Assembly: GCA_910588645.1 (NCBI GenBank)
Contig: CAJUOY010000013.1
Location: 1 to 56,140 of the forward strand
Source of the DNA: an uncultured Christensenellaceae bacterium
Lineage (GTDB): Bacteria > Bacillota > Clostridia > Christensenellales > Borkfalkiaceae
Length of the DNA: 56,140 nucleotides
Reading direction: 5' to 3'
Under the pieces are notes generated by a model. The model was not told the origin of the DNA and did no database searches. It saw only the letters and a program-made list of their open reading frames with translations. This document shows, piece by piece, positions 47,040-55,553 of this stretch. Numbering within the stretch: position 1 is the first letter of the stretch; every line of letters starts with the position of its first letter. Position numbers and translations under genes: made by a program.

Positions 47040-49400
47040 ATGAATTTTAAAAGTTTTGACAAATTGGAATTGAATAAAATACTTTATTCCGTATCAGAAT
47101 ATGCAGTGACCGATGGCGGAAAAAAGTTAGTTATTGCTTACAAGCCCTCGTCCGATCTTGAAGAAGTTCGACGAAGATTGTCATTGACTTCGGAGTGCGA
47201 TAAACTTCTTTATAAATACGGAACGGCAAAAGTATTGAGTTTCATTGATATGACTGAGGAATTGACGCGTGTTAATAAAGGTTCGTCTATGACTTGCGCC
47301 GAACTTTTAAGTGCGGCGGAGCTTTTACGAGCTGCGCGTACGGCGTATTCCGACATAGAAAAGACGGATAAAAATGAAATTGTTCTTGTTAGATCTCTCA
47401 CAAAAAATATTTGCTTTGACGAGGCTCTGGAAAAAGATATAACAGAAAAAATAATATCCGTAGATACTCTCAGTGATTACGCGAGCGACAGACTTTTTTC
47501 TATCAGATCTAAAATAAAAAGCTTAAATTCGAGGATAAGAGAAAAGTTGTCGGAGTATACCTCGGGTAAATACGGGGAATATTTACAGGATTCAATAGTT
47601 ACCGTAAGAAACGACAGGTATGTAATTCCAGTAAAAGCGGAACATAAGAGCCACGTTAAAGGCTTTATTCACGACCGCTCCAAGACGGGCGCGACATTTT
47701 TTATAGAGCCCGAATATATTTTGGAACTCAATAACGAACTTATTGCGCTAACTATTGACGAAAAAGAGGAGACGGAAGCCATTTTACGTGCGCTTTCGAA
47801 AAGATTGGGAGATATAGCAGAAAATCTTATTGAAACTATATCTATATTGTTCGAACTTGACGGGCTTTATGCCCGCGCAGAATTTTCATACGCGTATAAA
47901 TGTTCGGAACCGAAGGTAAATAATCGCGGATATATAAATATTGTTAAAGGCAGACATCCCTTGGTTGGAAGGGACGAGTGTGTTCCGGTTTCAATAGAAC
48001 TCGGCGGTAACTATGCATATCTCTTATTAAGCGGCGCAAATACGGGCGGTAAAACGGTGACTATGAAAATGACCGGACTTCTTTGTCTTATGGCGTCTTG
48101 CGGACTGTTTATCCCTGCAGCTGAAGGGAGTTCTGTCGCCGTTTTTAAAAACGTGTATTGCGATATCGGCGACAGCCAAAGCATTGAGGCGAGTTTATCT
48201 ACGTTTTCATCGCACTTGACTAACGTTATACAAATATGCAATAATGCAGGCAAAGACAGCCTCGTACTTATTGATGAATTGGGTGGGGGAACTGATCCTG
48301 ACGAGGGGCAGGCAATAGCAAGGGCTGTTGTGGAATTTCTCGTTAATAGCGGTTCTAAAGGAATAGTTACGACTCACTTCACTTCGTTAAAAGAATTTGC
48401 CTATTCCGTAGGCGGTATCGAGAATGCCTGTATGGAATTCGATACCGACACATTAAAGCCTTTATATCAAATAAAAATAGGTTTACCGGGAGCCAGTAAC
48501 GCGTTATCTATAGCTAAGAGACTGGGAATGAACGGCGATATTTTGAGTAAGGCGGAAAGCTATCTGTCTGACGGTGCCAGAAGCTTTGAGAACGTTGTAC
48601 AAAAGGCGGAGGAAAGCCGTATCGAAGCAGAAAAAAGACTTTCGGAGATTTCCTTAATAAAAAGCGAATGGCAGGATAAACTGAACGCAGTAAATAAGCA
48701 AATCGATGAATTGAATAGAGAACGTGCAAAAATCAATCGATCGGCAAGAACAGAGAGCCGCAGAATAATTGCCGAGCGCACAGAAAAAGCGGAAGAAATT
48801 TTGGCTGAAATAGAGGAACTGTTTCATAAAGAAGAATTAAAGGAAACAGATCTCATAACCGCAAGGACGTTAAGAAACAAAATAAAGGACACCGCTTTCG
48901 AGGAAGATGGCGACACTAAAAAAGCGGTTGACTTTTTACCCGCAACGGTGCAAAATATAAAAACGGGCATAGATGTTTTCATTAAGCCTATGGATTGCCG
49001 CGGCACAGTAACGGGATTTAATGCAAAAAAGTGCGAAGCCGAGGTTTCGACAGGCTCGTTTAAACTGCATATCAACCTAAAAGATTTATTGATAATCGGT
49101 GAAAAGTCTCAAACTTCCCCAAAAGTAAAAATTGTGAAATCGGTTCCGCGTACCGCTCCGGTTTTGGAAATAAACGTTTTGGGGATGGCGGTTCAGGAAG
49201 CTTTATATGAAGTTGATAATTTTATCGATCGCGCGGTTACAGACAATCTTGAAGAAGTTAAGATAATTCACGGCGTGGGAACAGGAAAACTTAGAAAGTC
49301 AATTCACGAAAGATTAAAAAAACACAAAAATGTAGAAAGTTTTCGTCTCGGTAAATACGGCGAAGGCGAGACGGGCGTTACTTTTATTAAGCTAAGATAG
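47040..49400 (+). CDS. mutS2: MutS2 ATPase/endonuclease
   Basis: 786 aa. Core and clamp region (about 1-310), ATPase with Walker A GANTGGKTVT (about 335) and Walker B LVLIDELGGGTDP, coiled coil (about 500-620), KOW-like region, and C-terminal Smr domain with LGMAVQEALYEVDNF and IIHGVGTGKLR. Lacks the mismatch-binding domain of MutS. In Bacillus it acts on collided ribosomes and on recombination. Starts 2 nt after the U32 gene. Confidence 0.95.
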   Translation: MNFKSFDKLELNKILYSVSEYAVTDGGKKLVIAYKPSSDLEEVRRRLSLTSECDKLLYKYGTAKVLSFIDMTEELTRVNKGSSMTCAELLSAAELLRAARTAYSDIEKTDKNEIVLVRSLTKNICFDEALEKDITEKIISVDTLSDYASDRLFSIRSKIKSLNSRIREKLSEYTSGKYGEYLQDSIVTVRNDRYVIPVKAEHKSHVKGFIHDRSKTGATFFIEPEYILELNNELIALTIDEKEETEAILRALSKRLGDIAENLIETISILFELDGLYARAEFSYAYKCSEPKVNNRGYINIVKGRHPLVGRDECVPVSIELGGNYAYLLLSGANTGGKTVTMKMTGLLCLMASCGLFIPAAEGSSVAVFKNVYCDIGDSQSIEASLSTFSSHLTNVIQICNNAGKDSLVLIDELGGGTDPDEGQAIARAVVEFLVNSGSKGIVTTHFTSLKEFAYSVGGIENACMEFDTDTLKPLYQIKIGLPGASNALSIAKRLGMNGDILSKAESYLSDGARSFENVVQKAEESRIEAEKRLSEISLIKSEWQDKLNAVNKQIDELNRERAKINRSARTESRRIIAERTEKAEEILAEIEELFHKEELKETDLITARTLRNKIKDTAFEEDGDTKKAVDFLPATVQNIKTGIDVFIKPMDCRGTVTGFNAKKCEAEVSTGSFKLHINLKDLLIIGEKSQTSPKVKIVKSVPRTAPVLEINVLGMAVQEALYEVDNFIDRAVTDNLEEVKIIHGVGTGKLRKSIHERLKKHKNVESFRLGKYGEGETGVTFIKLR

Positions 49401-49462
49401 TCAAGTTAACCTCTTAAACGTAATATTATATAAATAGTATTAAGTTAATAGGGGTAAACTAA

Positions 49463-50167
49463 TTGAAAAGCAAATTATTTACGTGTCTTACGAATTTTGT
49501 TTTGATACTTGTCGTAACGGCAGTTTCGTTAGTAGGATTTTTCAGCGGAAACGCCGCAGCCGTCATTTATGAAAGTGAAAATCTGTATTACGGCGGAAAA
49601 GAGGAACACTCTCAGGTCGGATTGACTTTCAATGTTTACGAGGCTACAAACAACGTTTTAAAGATTTTGGACATTTTGGACGAATACGAGGCAAAAGCGA
49701 CGTTTTTTATCGGCGGCAGTTGGGCGGACGATAACGTAGATTGCGTAAGGGAAATATTTAACAGGGGGCACGAACTGGGAAGCCACGGATATTTCCATAA
49801 GGATCATTCCAAAATGACACACGACGCAAACCTTGAAGAAATTCGTCCAAGCATAAAATTACTTGAAATGATTTGCGGCCGTAAGGTTACGCTCTTTGCA
49901 CCGCCTTCCGGGGCATTCGGTAACGGTACTTTAACCGCGTGCGAGGCGTTGGAATTAAAAGTTATAATGTGGTCTCGTGACACTATAGATTGGCGGGATA
50001 AGGACGTTAATACCGTTGTAAAACGGGCGACTGAAAATCTAAAAGCCGGTGAATTTATTTTGATGCATCCGAAAGATTGGACGGTCGAGGCTTTGCCTGA
50101 AATATTAAAATACATAAGAAACGGCGGATTAAAAACCGCAACGATTTCCGAATGTTTAGGAGAATAA
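49463..50167 (+). CDS. ylxY: YlxY-like polysaccharide deacetylase-family protein, catalytic motif altered
   Basis: 234 aa with TTG start and a TAGGGG SD-like sequence. Signal anchor (about 10-34), then a NodB-type barrel. The HGYFH zinc-type motif (His108/His112), PPSGAFG and DTIDW segments are present, but the motif TFDD is TFNV (55-58), so the catalytic Asp is gone. Bacillus YlxY, a sporulation protein just upstream of the M16 peptidase gene, has the same kind of substitution. Deacetylase activity is doubtful; it may bind glycan. One-nt overlap with the next gene. Confidence 0.82.
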   Translation: MKSKLFTCLTNFVLILVVTAVSLVGFFSGNAAAVIYESENLYYGGKEEHSQVGLTFNVYEATNNVLKILDILDEYEAKATFFIGGSWADDNVDCVREIFNRGHELGSHGYFHKDHSKMTHDANLEEIRPSIKLLEMICGRKVTLFAPPSGAFGNGTLTACEALELKVIMWSRDTIDWRDKDVNTVVKRATENLKAGEFILMHPKDWTVEALPEILKYIRNGGLKTATISECLGE

Positions 50168-51399
50168 TGGTACATTATAAAAAGTTTGAAAACGGTATAA
50201 GATTAGTAGTCAATAAAATGTCGTCGCTTATGTCGGTGACTATGGGAATTTTGGTTCATACCGGTGCTTGCGTAGAAAGCGACAGCGAGGACGGAATTTC
50301 CCATTTTATCGAACATATGATGTTCAAGGGCACAAAAAAGCGCACTTCATATCAGATATCGGACGAAATGGACAGAATCGGAGCTCAGATGAATGCGTTT
50401 ACCGGCAAAGATATGACTTGTTATTATGCCAAATCGACCACTGGGCACGCCGCCGAAGCCTTCGATATTCTTGCCGATCTCTTCTTGGAAAGCACTTTTT
50501 CACGGGATGAAATGGAAAAAGAGAAGGGAGTAATCGTTGAAGAAATAAATATGAACGAGGACACTCCCGACGATTTATGTCTTGATCTGTTATCGCGTGC
50601 TTTTTACGGTGAGCGCGGTTACGGCAGAAATATTTTGGGCCCTGCAAAAAATGTAAAAAGCTTTGATAATGCTGCGATTGCCGCTTATATGGACAAGCAC
50701 TATGTTCCCGACAATATAGTCATCTCTATGGCGGGCAATATTGATGAGAAAAAAGCGGAAGATCTTGTTTCAAAATATTTTTCGGGCCTAAAGAGCAGGT
50801 GTTGTAAGCGCGACGCTATTGCAGTAGATTTAAAAGGCAATTCGATTTTCAAGACAAAAAAAATAGAGCAGGTGCATATAGGCATAGCCTACCCGTCGGT
50901 ACGTAGATACGAAGAATTGTACGACGCTACGCAAGTAATGAATACAGTTTTAGGCGGCGGAATATCATCACGATTGTTCCAGCGTGTCAGAGAGGACCTC
51001 GGCCTTGCCTATTCAGTATATTCTTTTGTGTCATCCTACGCAGAAGCGGGATCTTTATCCGTTTATGCCGGAGTTAATTCCGACAAATATCTGCAATCGG
51101 TTAAAGCTATATACGATTGTATAGACGATTTAAAGAAAAACGGTATGAAAGAAGAAGAATTTTTGCGTGGTAAAGAGCAGTTGATTTCTTCATCCATATT
51201 CTCGCAGGAAAGTACAGGCTCACAAATGCTACTTGTCGGTAAGGAAATGCTTTACAGCGGTAATATATACGACTTTGAAAAAAGAATAAACGAAATTACT
51301 TCGGTAACCTTGTCCGACGTTCGCAATGCTATAGATTATAACTTTGACGATAAGTTTAAAGCCTGCGCACTTGTAGGCGCAATAGAGAAACCTTTATAA
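50167..51399 (+). CDS. M16 zinc peptidase (YmxG/MlpA-like)
   Basis: 410 aa from ATG 50167, which overlaps the previous stop. Inverted zinc motif HFIEH (HxxEH, about residue 49) with distal Glu in VEEINMNED (about 120). Two M16 half-domains; GGGISSRLFQRVREDLGLAYS is the conserved C-terminal block with R and Y that contact substrate. Soluble cytoplasmic peptidase; same gene order ylxY-mlpA as Bacillus. Substrate unknown. Confidence 0.92.
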   Translation: MVHYKKFENGIRLVVNKMSSLMSVTMGILVHTGACVESDSEDGISHFIEHMMFKGTKKRTSYQISDEMDRIGAQMNAFTGKDMTCYYAKSTTGHAAEAFDILADLFLESTFSRDEMEKEKGVIVEEINMNEDTPDDLCLDLLSRAFYGERGYGRNILGPAKNVKSFDNAAIAAYMDKHYVPDNIVISMAGNIDEKKAEDLVSKYFSGLKSRCCKRDAIAVDLKGNSIFKTKKIEQVHIGIAYPSVRRYEELYDATQVMNTVLGGGISSRLFQRVREDLGLAYSVYSFVSSYAEAGSLSVYAGVNSDKYLQSVKAIYDCIDDLKKNGMKEEEFLRGKEQLISSSIFSQESTGSQMLLVGKEMLYSGNIYDFEKRINEITSVTLSDVRNAIDYNFDDKFKACALVGAIEKPL

Positions 51400-51887
51400 T
51401 GGAAGATATAAAATGCGGGTTTGATCCTGTTTTTGACCAAAACAGTAAAGTTTTGATATTGGGTAGTTTCCCTTCGGTTAAATCGCGTGCAGTTGATTTT
51501 TATTACGGTAATAAACGAAATCGGTTTTGGGAAACCGTGTGTTCATTTTTCGGAGAGGAGATACCCGATGATATTTCGAGGAAAAAAGAATTTCTTAAGA
51601 GAAATGGCATAGCGCTTTGGGATATAGTAATAAAATGCGAAATTATAGGTTCAAAAGACGATACTATAAAAAATTTTGAAGTCGCGGATATAAAAAAGCT
51701 ATTGCAAAATTCAAAAATAAGCTATATAATAGTTAATGGCGGCAAGGCGTATGAAATTTTTTGCAAGTATTACGGTGATATAGAGGTGCCGTACATAAAG
51801 CTTTCGTCCACAAGTCCCGCCAATACTCATTTCACTAAGGAAGAATGGTTCAATGCTTTATCAGCAGCTTTTGGAAGAACTCAATAG
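51399..51887 (+). CDS. DNA-deoxyinosine/uracil glycosylase (UDG superfamily, HDG type)
   Basis: 162 aa. LGSFPSVKSR followed by YYGNKRNRFW is typical of the hypoxanthine/deoxyinosine DNA glycosylase group; the second motif is LSSTSPAN near residue 143. Removes deaminated bases to start base excision repair. Overlaps the M16 stop by 1 nt and the next gene by 35 nt. Confidence 0.82.
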   Translation: MEDIKCGFDPVFDQNSKVLILGSFPSVKSRAVDFYYGNKRNRFWETVCSFFGEEIPDDISRKKEFLKRNGIALWDIVIKCEIIGSKDDTIKNFEVADIKKLLQNSKISYIIVNGGKAYEIFCKYYGDIEVPYIKLSSTSPANTHFTKEEWFNALSAAFGRTQ

Positions 51888-52521
51888 TTTGGCGGATGAA
51901 AACTATCGTAATTTTCATAGAAAACTTTTAAAGAACGACTCCTTAAATCTTATAGGAGTGAGAATTCCCGCTCTCAGGAAAATTGCAAAACGGTTAAAGG
52001 GATATGAAGCCGAAGTTATGACATTTCCCGATGACTATTATGAAGTTACATTTATAAAATTGACGGTTATTTCTTATTTGAAATACGATGAGTTTATAAA
52101 ATATATTGACAAGTGCGTTCGGCTTATTAATAATTGGGCTACTTGCGATTGCTTTGCTCCCAAATGTGTTGTAGGCAACGAAGATGCGTTTCTTCGCTAC
52201 ATTTTTAAATATGCGGTAATCGACGCGGAATTTTATCAAAGGTTTGCGCTTACTTCGCTTTTGCATTTCTACATAAAAGAAAAGTATCTGGAAACAATAT
52301 TCCGACTTGTTGAAGAGGCAAAAACGGATTATTACTACGTACATATGGGCGCGGCTTGGTTAATTGCGGAAGTGCTTGTAAAATTTTACGACATCGGCGT
52401 TGAATTTTTGAAAAAAGGAACGCTGGATAAAAAAACTCATAATAAATCTATTCAAAAAGCTACGGAAAGCTACAGGCTATCCGTTGAACAAAAATACAAA
52501 TTGAAAGGTATGAAAAAATAA
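51853..52521 (+). CDS. DNA alkylation repair protein (AlkD-like HEAT-repeat glycosylase)
   Basis: 222 aa all-helical HEAT-like protein. NLIGVRIPALRKIAK and NNWATCDCFAPK, and the C-terminal HNKSIQKATESYR, are AlkD-family blocks; AlkD removes bulky 3- and 7-alkylated bases without base flipping. ATG lies 35 nt inside the previous glycosylase gene. One-nt overlap with tex. Confidence 0.88.
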   Translation: MLYQQLLEELNSLADENYRNFHRKLLKNDSLNLIGVRIPALRKIAKRLKGYEAEVMTFPDDYYEVTFIKLTVISYLKYDEFIKYIDKCVRLINNWATCDCFAPKCVVGNEDAFLRYIFKYAVIDAEFYQRFALTSLLHFYIKEKYLETIFRLVEEAKTDYYYVHMGAAWLIAEVLVKFYDIGVEFLKKGTLDKKTHNKSIQKATESYRLSVEQKYKLKGMKK

Positions 52522-54686
52522 TGGAAATTTCACAACAGTTGACAGAGGAATTTAAGCTCCGCGGCGATCACGTCGAAAACATTCTTAATTTGCTAGAAGA
52601 GGGTAATACTATCCCGTTTATTGCCCGTTATCGCAAAGAGATGACTGGAGCAATAGACGATCAGGTGTTGCGTGAACTCAACGACAGATACGAATATCTC
52701 AAAAATCTTGCAAAGCGCAAGAGCGAAGTTGCGGCGGCTATTACCGAACAACAGAAAATGACCGAAGAAATTCAGCTTGCGATCGACAACGCACAGACTA
52801 TGACAGAGGTTGAGGATATTTATCGCCCCTATAAGCAAAAGAAAAAGACTCGCGCGTCCGTGGCTATCGAAAAGGGCTTACAACCTCTTGCTGAAATTAT
52901 ACTTGCCCAGGAAATTGATCCGTACGCGGAGGCAGAAAAGTACATAGATGAAGAAAAAGGCATTACAACTGCGGTTGAGGCTATTGCGGGAGCAAAGGAT
53001 ATAATTGCAGAAATTGTATCCGATAATGCCGAACTTCGTAAAAAACTGCGCGCGCTCTATGAAAATCACGGAGAAATGCAGGTTAAAATGGTTAAGGACG
53101 ACGAAAAAGGTACCTATGCCATGTACGCCGATTTTGCCGAAATTATTCCGGAACTTAAAAATCACAGAATTCTGGCAATCAACCGCGGAGAAAAGGAAGA
53201 ATGTCTCAAAGCCAAGATATACTTCAATCCCGATATTGCAAAGCGTATTTGCGCGGCAAAATACGTTAAGCAAAACGGCAATGCCGAGTGCGTAAAGCTC
53301 ATAAACGAAGCTGCAGACGACGGTTATGACAGGCTTATCCAACCTTCCGTAGAGCGCGAAGTCCGCGCAATTCTTACGGACAGAGCAAGCGAACAGGCGA
53401 TAAAAATGTTTGAAGTCAACCTTCGCCCCTTGCTGTTGCAACCTCCCGTAAAAGGAAAGGTTACGCTTGGGCTCGATCCCGGCTATCGTACGGGTTGTAA
53501 AGTTGCGGTTGTTGACGAAACGGGCAACGTTTTAGATACTTCGGTTATTTACCCTGTTCCGCCCAAAAATGATATCGAGGGCGCGAAGATAAAGATAAAA
53601 TCGCTCATTCAAAAGCACAACGTAGATATTATTTCTATAGGTAACGGCACGGCCAGCAAAGAAACGGAAATATTCGTTGCCGAGCTGCTTAAAGAAATCG
53701 ATGCAAACGTGAGCTACGCCGTAGTAAATGAGGCGGGAGCGAGCGTTTATTCCGCAAGTCCACTTGCGGTAGAAGAATTCCCTGAATTTGATTTGACTCT
53801 GCGTTCTGCCATATCTATTGCAAGAAGGTTGCAGGATCCTCTTGCGGAATTGATCAAAATCGATCCTAAGTCCATTGGAGTGGGACAATATCAGCACGAT
53901 ATGGATAAGAAGAGACTCGACAGCGTACTCGGCGGCGTTTTGGAAGACTGCGTAAACAACGTTGGGGTAGATTTGAACACGGCAAGCGTTTCTCTTTTGA
54001 AATATGTTGCAGGGCTCAATTCGGGTATAGCTAAAAACATAGTAGCTTATCGCAATGAAAACGGCAAGTTCGTTTCCCGTACACAACTTCTGAAAGTATC
54101 CAAACTGGGTGCAAAGGCATATGAGCAGTGCGCGGGCTTTTTGAGAATACCCGACGGCAAGTATATAATGGATAATACCGCTGTTCATCCCGAGTCCTAT
54201 AAAAAGGCAGAAAAACTTTTAACGCTTTTCGGATATACGGATAGCGACGTAAGAGAGTGCAAACTTTCTGAACTGCCCGCAAAAGTTAAAGCTTACGGTG
54301 AAGTAAAAGTTGCAGAGCATTGCGAGCTCGACGTTGCCACCATGAACGACATAATTCAGGAACTCATAAAGCCCGGCCGTGACATCCGTGACAGCTTGCC
54401 GCAAAGACAGTTAAGAAAAGATATAATGGGCATAGAAGATCTTGAAGTGGGAATGATTGTTGAAGGCACGGTAAGAAACGTAATAGACTTTGGCGCATTT
54501 ATAGATATAGGCGTACATCAGGACGGGCTTGTCCATATTTCCGAGATAACGGATAAATATATTAAACACCCTTCCGACGTGCTTAAAGTCGGCCAACAGG
54601 TTGAAGCTATTATAATTAATCTTGACAAGAAAAAGCAGAGAATAGGGCTATCTTTAAAGCGTGCAAGCAAGAAAAAAGCAAATTAA
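52521..54686 (+). CDS. tex: Transcription accessory protein Tex
   Basis: 721 aa. N-terminal Tex domain (GNTIPFIARYRKEMTG), YqgF-like RNase H fold (LGLDPGYRTGCKVAV), helix-hairpin-helix pair, and C-terminal S1 RNA-binding domain (about 640-715). Binds nucleic acid and influences transcription; exact role unsettled. Normal length. Confidence 0.95.
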   Translation: MEISQQLTEEFKLRGDHVENILNLLEEGNTIPFIARYRKEMTGAIDDQVLRELNDRYEYLKNLAKRKSEVAAAITEQQKMTEEIQLAIDNAQTMTEVEDIYRPYKQKKKTRASVAIEKGLQPLAEIILAQEIDPYAEAEKYIDEEKGITTAVEAIAGAKDIIAEIVSDNAELRKKLRALYENHGEMQVKMVKDDEKGTYAMYADFAEIIPELKNHRILAINRGEKEECLKAKIYFNPDIAKRICAAKYVKQNGNAECVKLINEAADDGYDRLIQPSVEREVRAILTDRASEQAIKMFEVNLRPLLLQPPVKGKVTLGLDPGYRTGCKVAVVDETGNVLDTSVIYPVPPKNDIEGAKIKIKSLIQKHNVDIISIGNGTASKETEIFVAELLKEIDANVSYAVVNEAGASVYSASPLAVEEFPEFDLTLRSAISIARRLQDPLAELIKIDPKSIGVGQYQHDMDKKRLDSVLGGVLEDCVNNVGVDLNTASVSLLKYVAGLNSGIAKNIVAYRNENGKFVSRTQLLKVSKLGAKAYEQCAGFLRIPDGKYIMDNTAVHPESYKKAEKLLTLFGYTDSDVRECKLSELPAKVKAYGEVKVAEHCELDVATMNDIIQELIKPGRDIRDSLPQRQLRKDIMGIEDLEVGMIVEGTVRNVIDFGAFIDIGVHQDGLVHISEITDKYIKHPSDVLKVGQQVEAIIINLDKKKQRIGLSLKRASKKKAN

Positions 54687-54688
54687 AC

Positions 54689-54717
54689 TTGACAAATCAA
54701 CTATTGTATAGTAAACT
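54689..54717 (+). promoter_or_regulatory. Promoter of acpP
   Basis: TTGACA (54689-54694), 17 bp, TAAACT (54712-54717), then SD AAGGAGG before the ATG at 54747. Confidence 0.6.
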
Positions 54718-54746
54718 GAATTCATACTTTTAAGGAGGATTTAAGA

Positions 54747-54968
54747 ATGTTTGAAGAAGTTGCAAAATTGCTTGCAGATCAGTTAAACATTGACGTTTCC
54801 AAAATTACCGAAAGCAGTGAGATTATTAAAGACCTCGGGGCAGATTCGCTCGACGTAGTTGAAATGCTTATGACGCTTGAAGACAATACGGGCAAAACTA
54901 TTCCCGAAGAAGCGGTAACAGAATTGAAAACAGTCGGCGATGTCGTAAAACTGCTTGAAACTCTTTAA
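54747..54968 (+). CDS. acpP: Acyl carrier protein
   Basis: 73 aa acidic four-helix protein. GADSLDVVE holds the Ser that receives 4'-phosphopantetheine (about residue 35). Strong SD (AAGGAGG) and own promoter suit high expression. It stands alone here and not in a fab cluster, so it may serve fatty acid synthesis or a special pathway. Confidence 0.93.
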   Translation: MFEEVAKLLADQLNIDVSKITESSEIIKDLGADSLDVVEMLMTLEDNTGKTIPEEAVTELKTVGDVVKLLETL

Positions 54969-54984
54969 TTAACTAAAGTTATAA

Positions 54985-55020
54985 TAAAAAAGTCCGCGCT
55001 TTTAAAGCGCGGACTTTTTT
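54985..55020. terminator. Bidirectional terminator after acpP
   Basis: AAAAAAGTCCGCGCTT / AAGCGCGGACTTTTTT, 16 bp with a 3-nt loop. Shared by acpP and the convergent regulator gene. Confidence 0.9.
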
Positions 55021-55029
55021 ATGTAGTTA

Positions 55030-55389
55030 TTAAATGAAGATAATAAATAAAACGCAACATAGCATAAAGAATAAAGCCGATAAAAAAATAGTTAAACCCT
55101 TAGTGCCGAATTTAAGTTCGGCTAGTGAGTCCGGACTTAATCCCTCGGCAATATCTCCGCAGGATTCTTCATCATTATATTTATTAGCGGAACCATGCCG
55201 CATTTCATCGACTGTAGTATTAAATATTTCGGCAATTTTTTCTATAACTTCGGGTATTTCAGGTATAAATGATTGTTCCCAGCGTTGTACGGTTGACTTT
55301 GAGGTATATATCTTTTCCGCAAAAGCGCGCAATGAATATCCGTGTTGCTTTCTTAAATCCCGTAAATATCTTCCGTCTATTTTTCCCAT
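55030..55389 (-). CDS. XRE-family regulator with C-terminal membrane anchor
   Basis: 119 aa. Helix-turn-helix (about 7-62: LRDLRKQHGYSLRAFAEKIYTSKSTVQRWEQ), a short acidic linker, and one hydrophobic helix at the C-terminus (about 98-119). The protein should sit at the membrane with its DNA-binding domain in the cytoplasm. TTGAAA (55424-55419), 17 bp, TATAAT (55401-55396) lie only 6 nt before the ATG on the minus strand, so its mRNA may be leaderless. Divergent from the exported protein at 55554, which it may control. Confidence 0.85.
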   Translation of the reverse strand: MGKIDGRYLRDLRKQHGYSLRAFAEKIYTSKSTVQRWEQSFIPEIPEVIEKIAEIFNTTVDEMRHGSANKYNDEESCGDIAEGLSPDSLAELKFGTKGLTIFLSALFFMLCCVLFIIFI

Positions 55390-55463
55390 ATATTTATTAT
55401 ATATCTATTGGCATTATTTTTCAATAAAATTTACATTTATTTTTATAATAATCGATATTGGGA

Positions 55464-55482
55464 CAAAAGTGGGACACTTTTG
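55464..55482. promoter_or_regulatory. Palindrome between divergent genes, candidate operator
   Basis: CAAAAGT / ACTTTTG, perfect 7-bp arms around GGGAC, with a second GGGAC just upstream. It lies 14 bp before the -35 of the plus-strand gene and within the divergent intergenic region. Confidence 0.4.
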
Positions 55483-55495
55483 GAACTGATCTGTA

Positions 55496-55524
55496 TTGAC
55501 TTATTGAAATTTGAATGTTACATT
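55496..55524 (+). promoter_or_regulatory. Promoter of the last gene
   Basis: TTGACT (55496-55501), 17 bp, TACATT (55519-55524), followed by SD GGGGGAAAG and ATG at 55554. Confidence 0.55.
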
Positions 55525-55553
55525 AAAATAAAACTAATTAGGGGGAAAGTAGA

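Noticed and set aside
53532..54188. 218-aa minus-strand ORF inside tex
   Set aside because: Codon-shadow of a highly conserved gene, no SD or promoter, and no recognisable domain.
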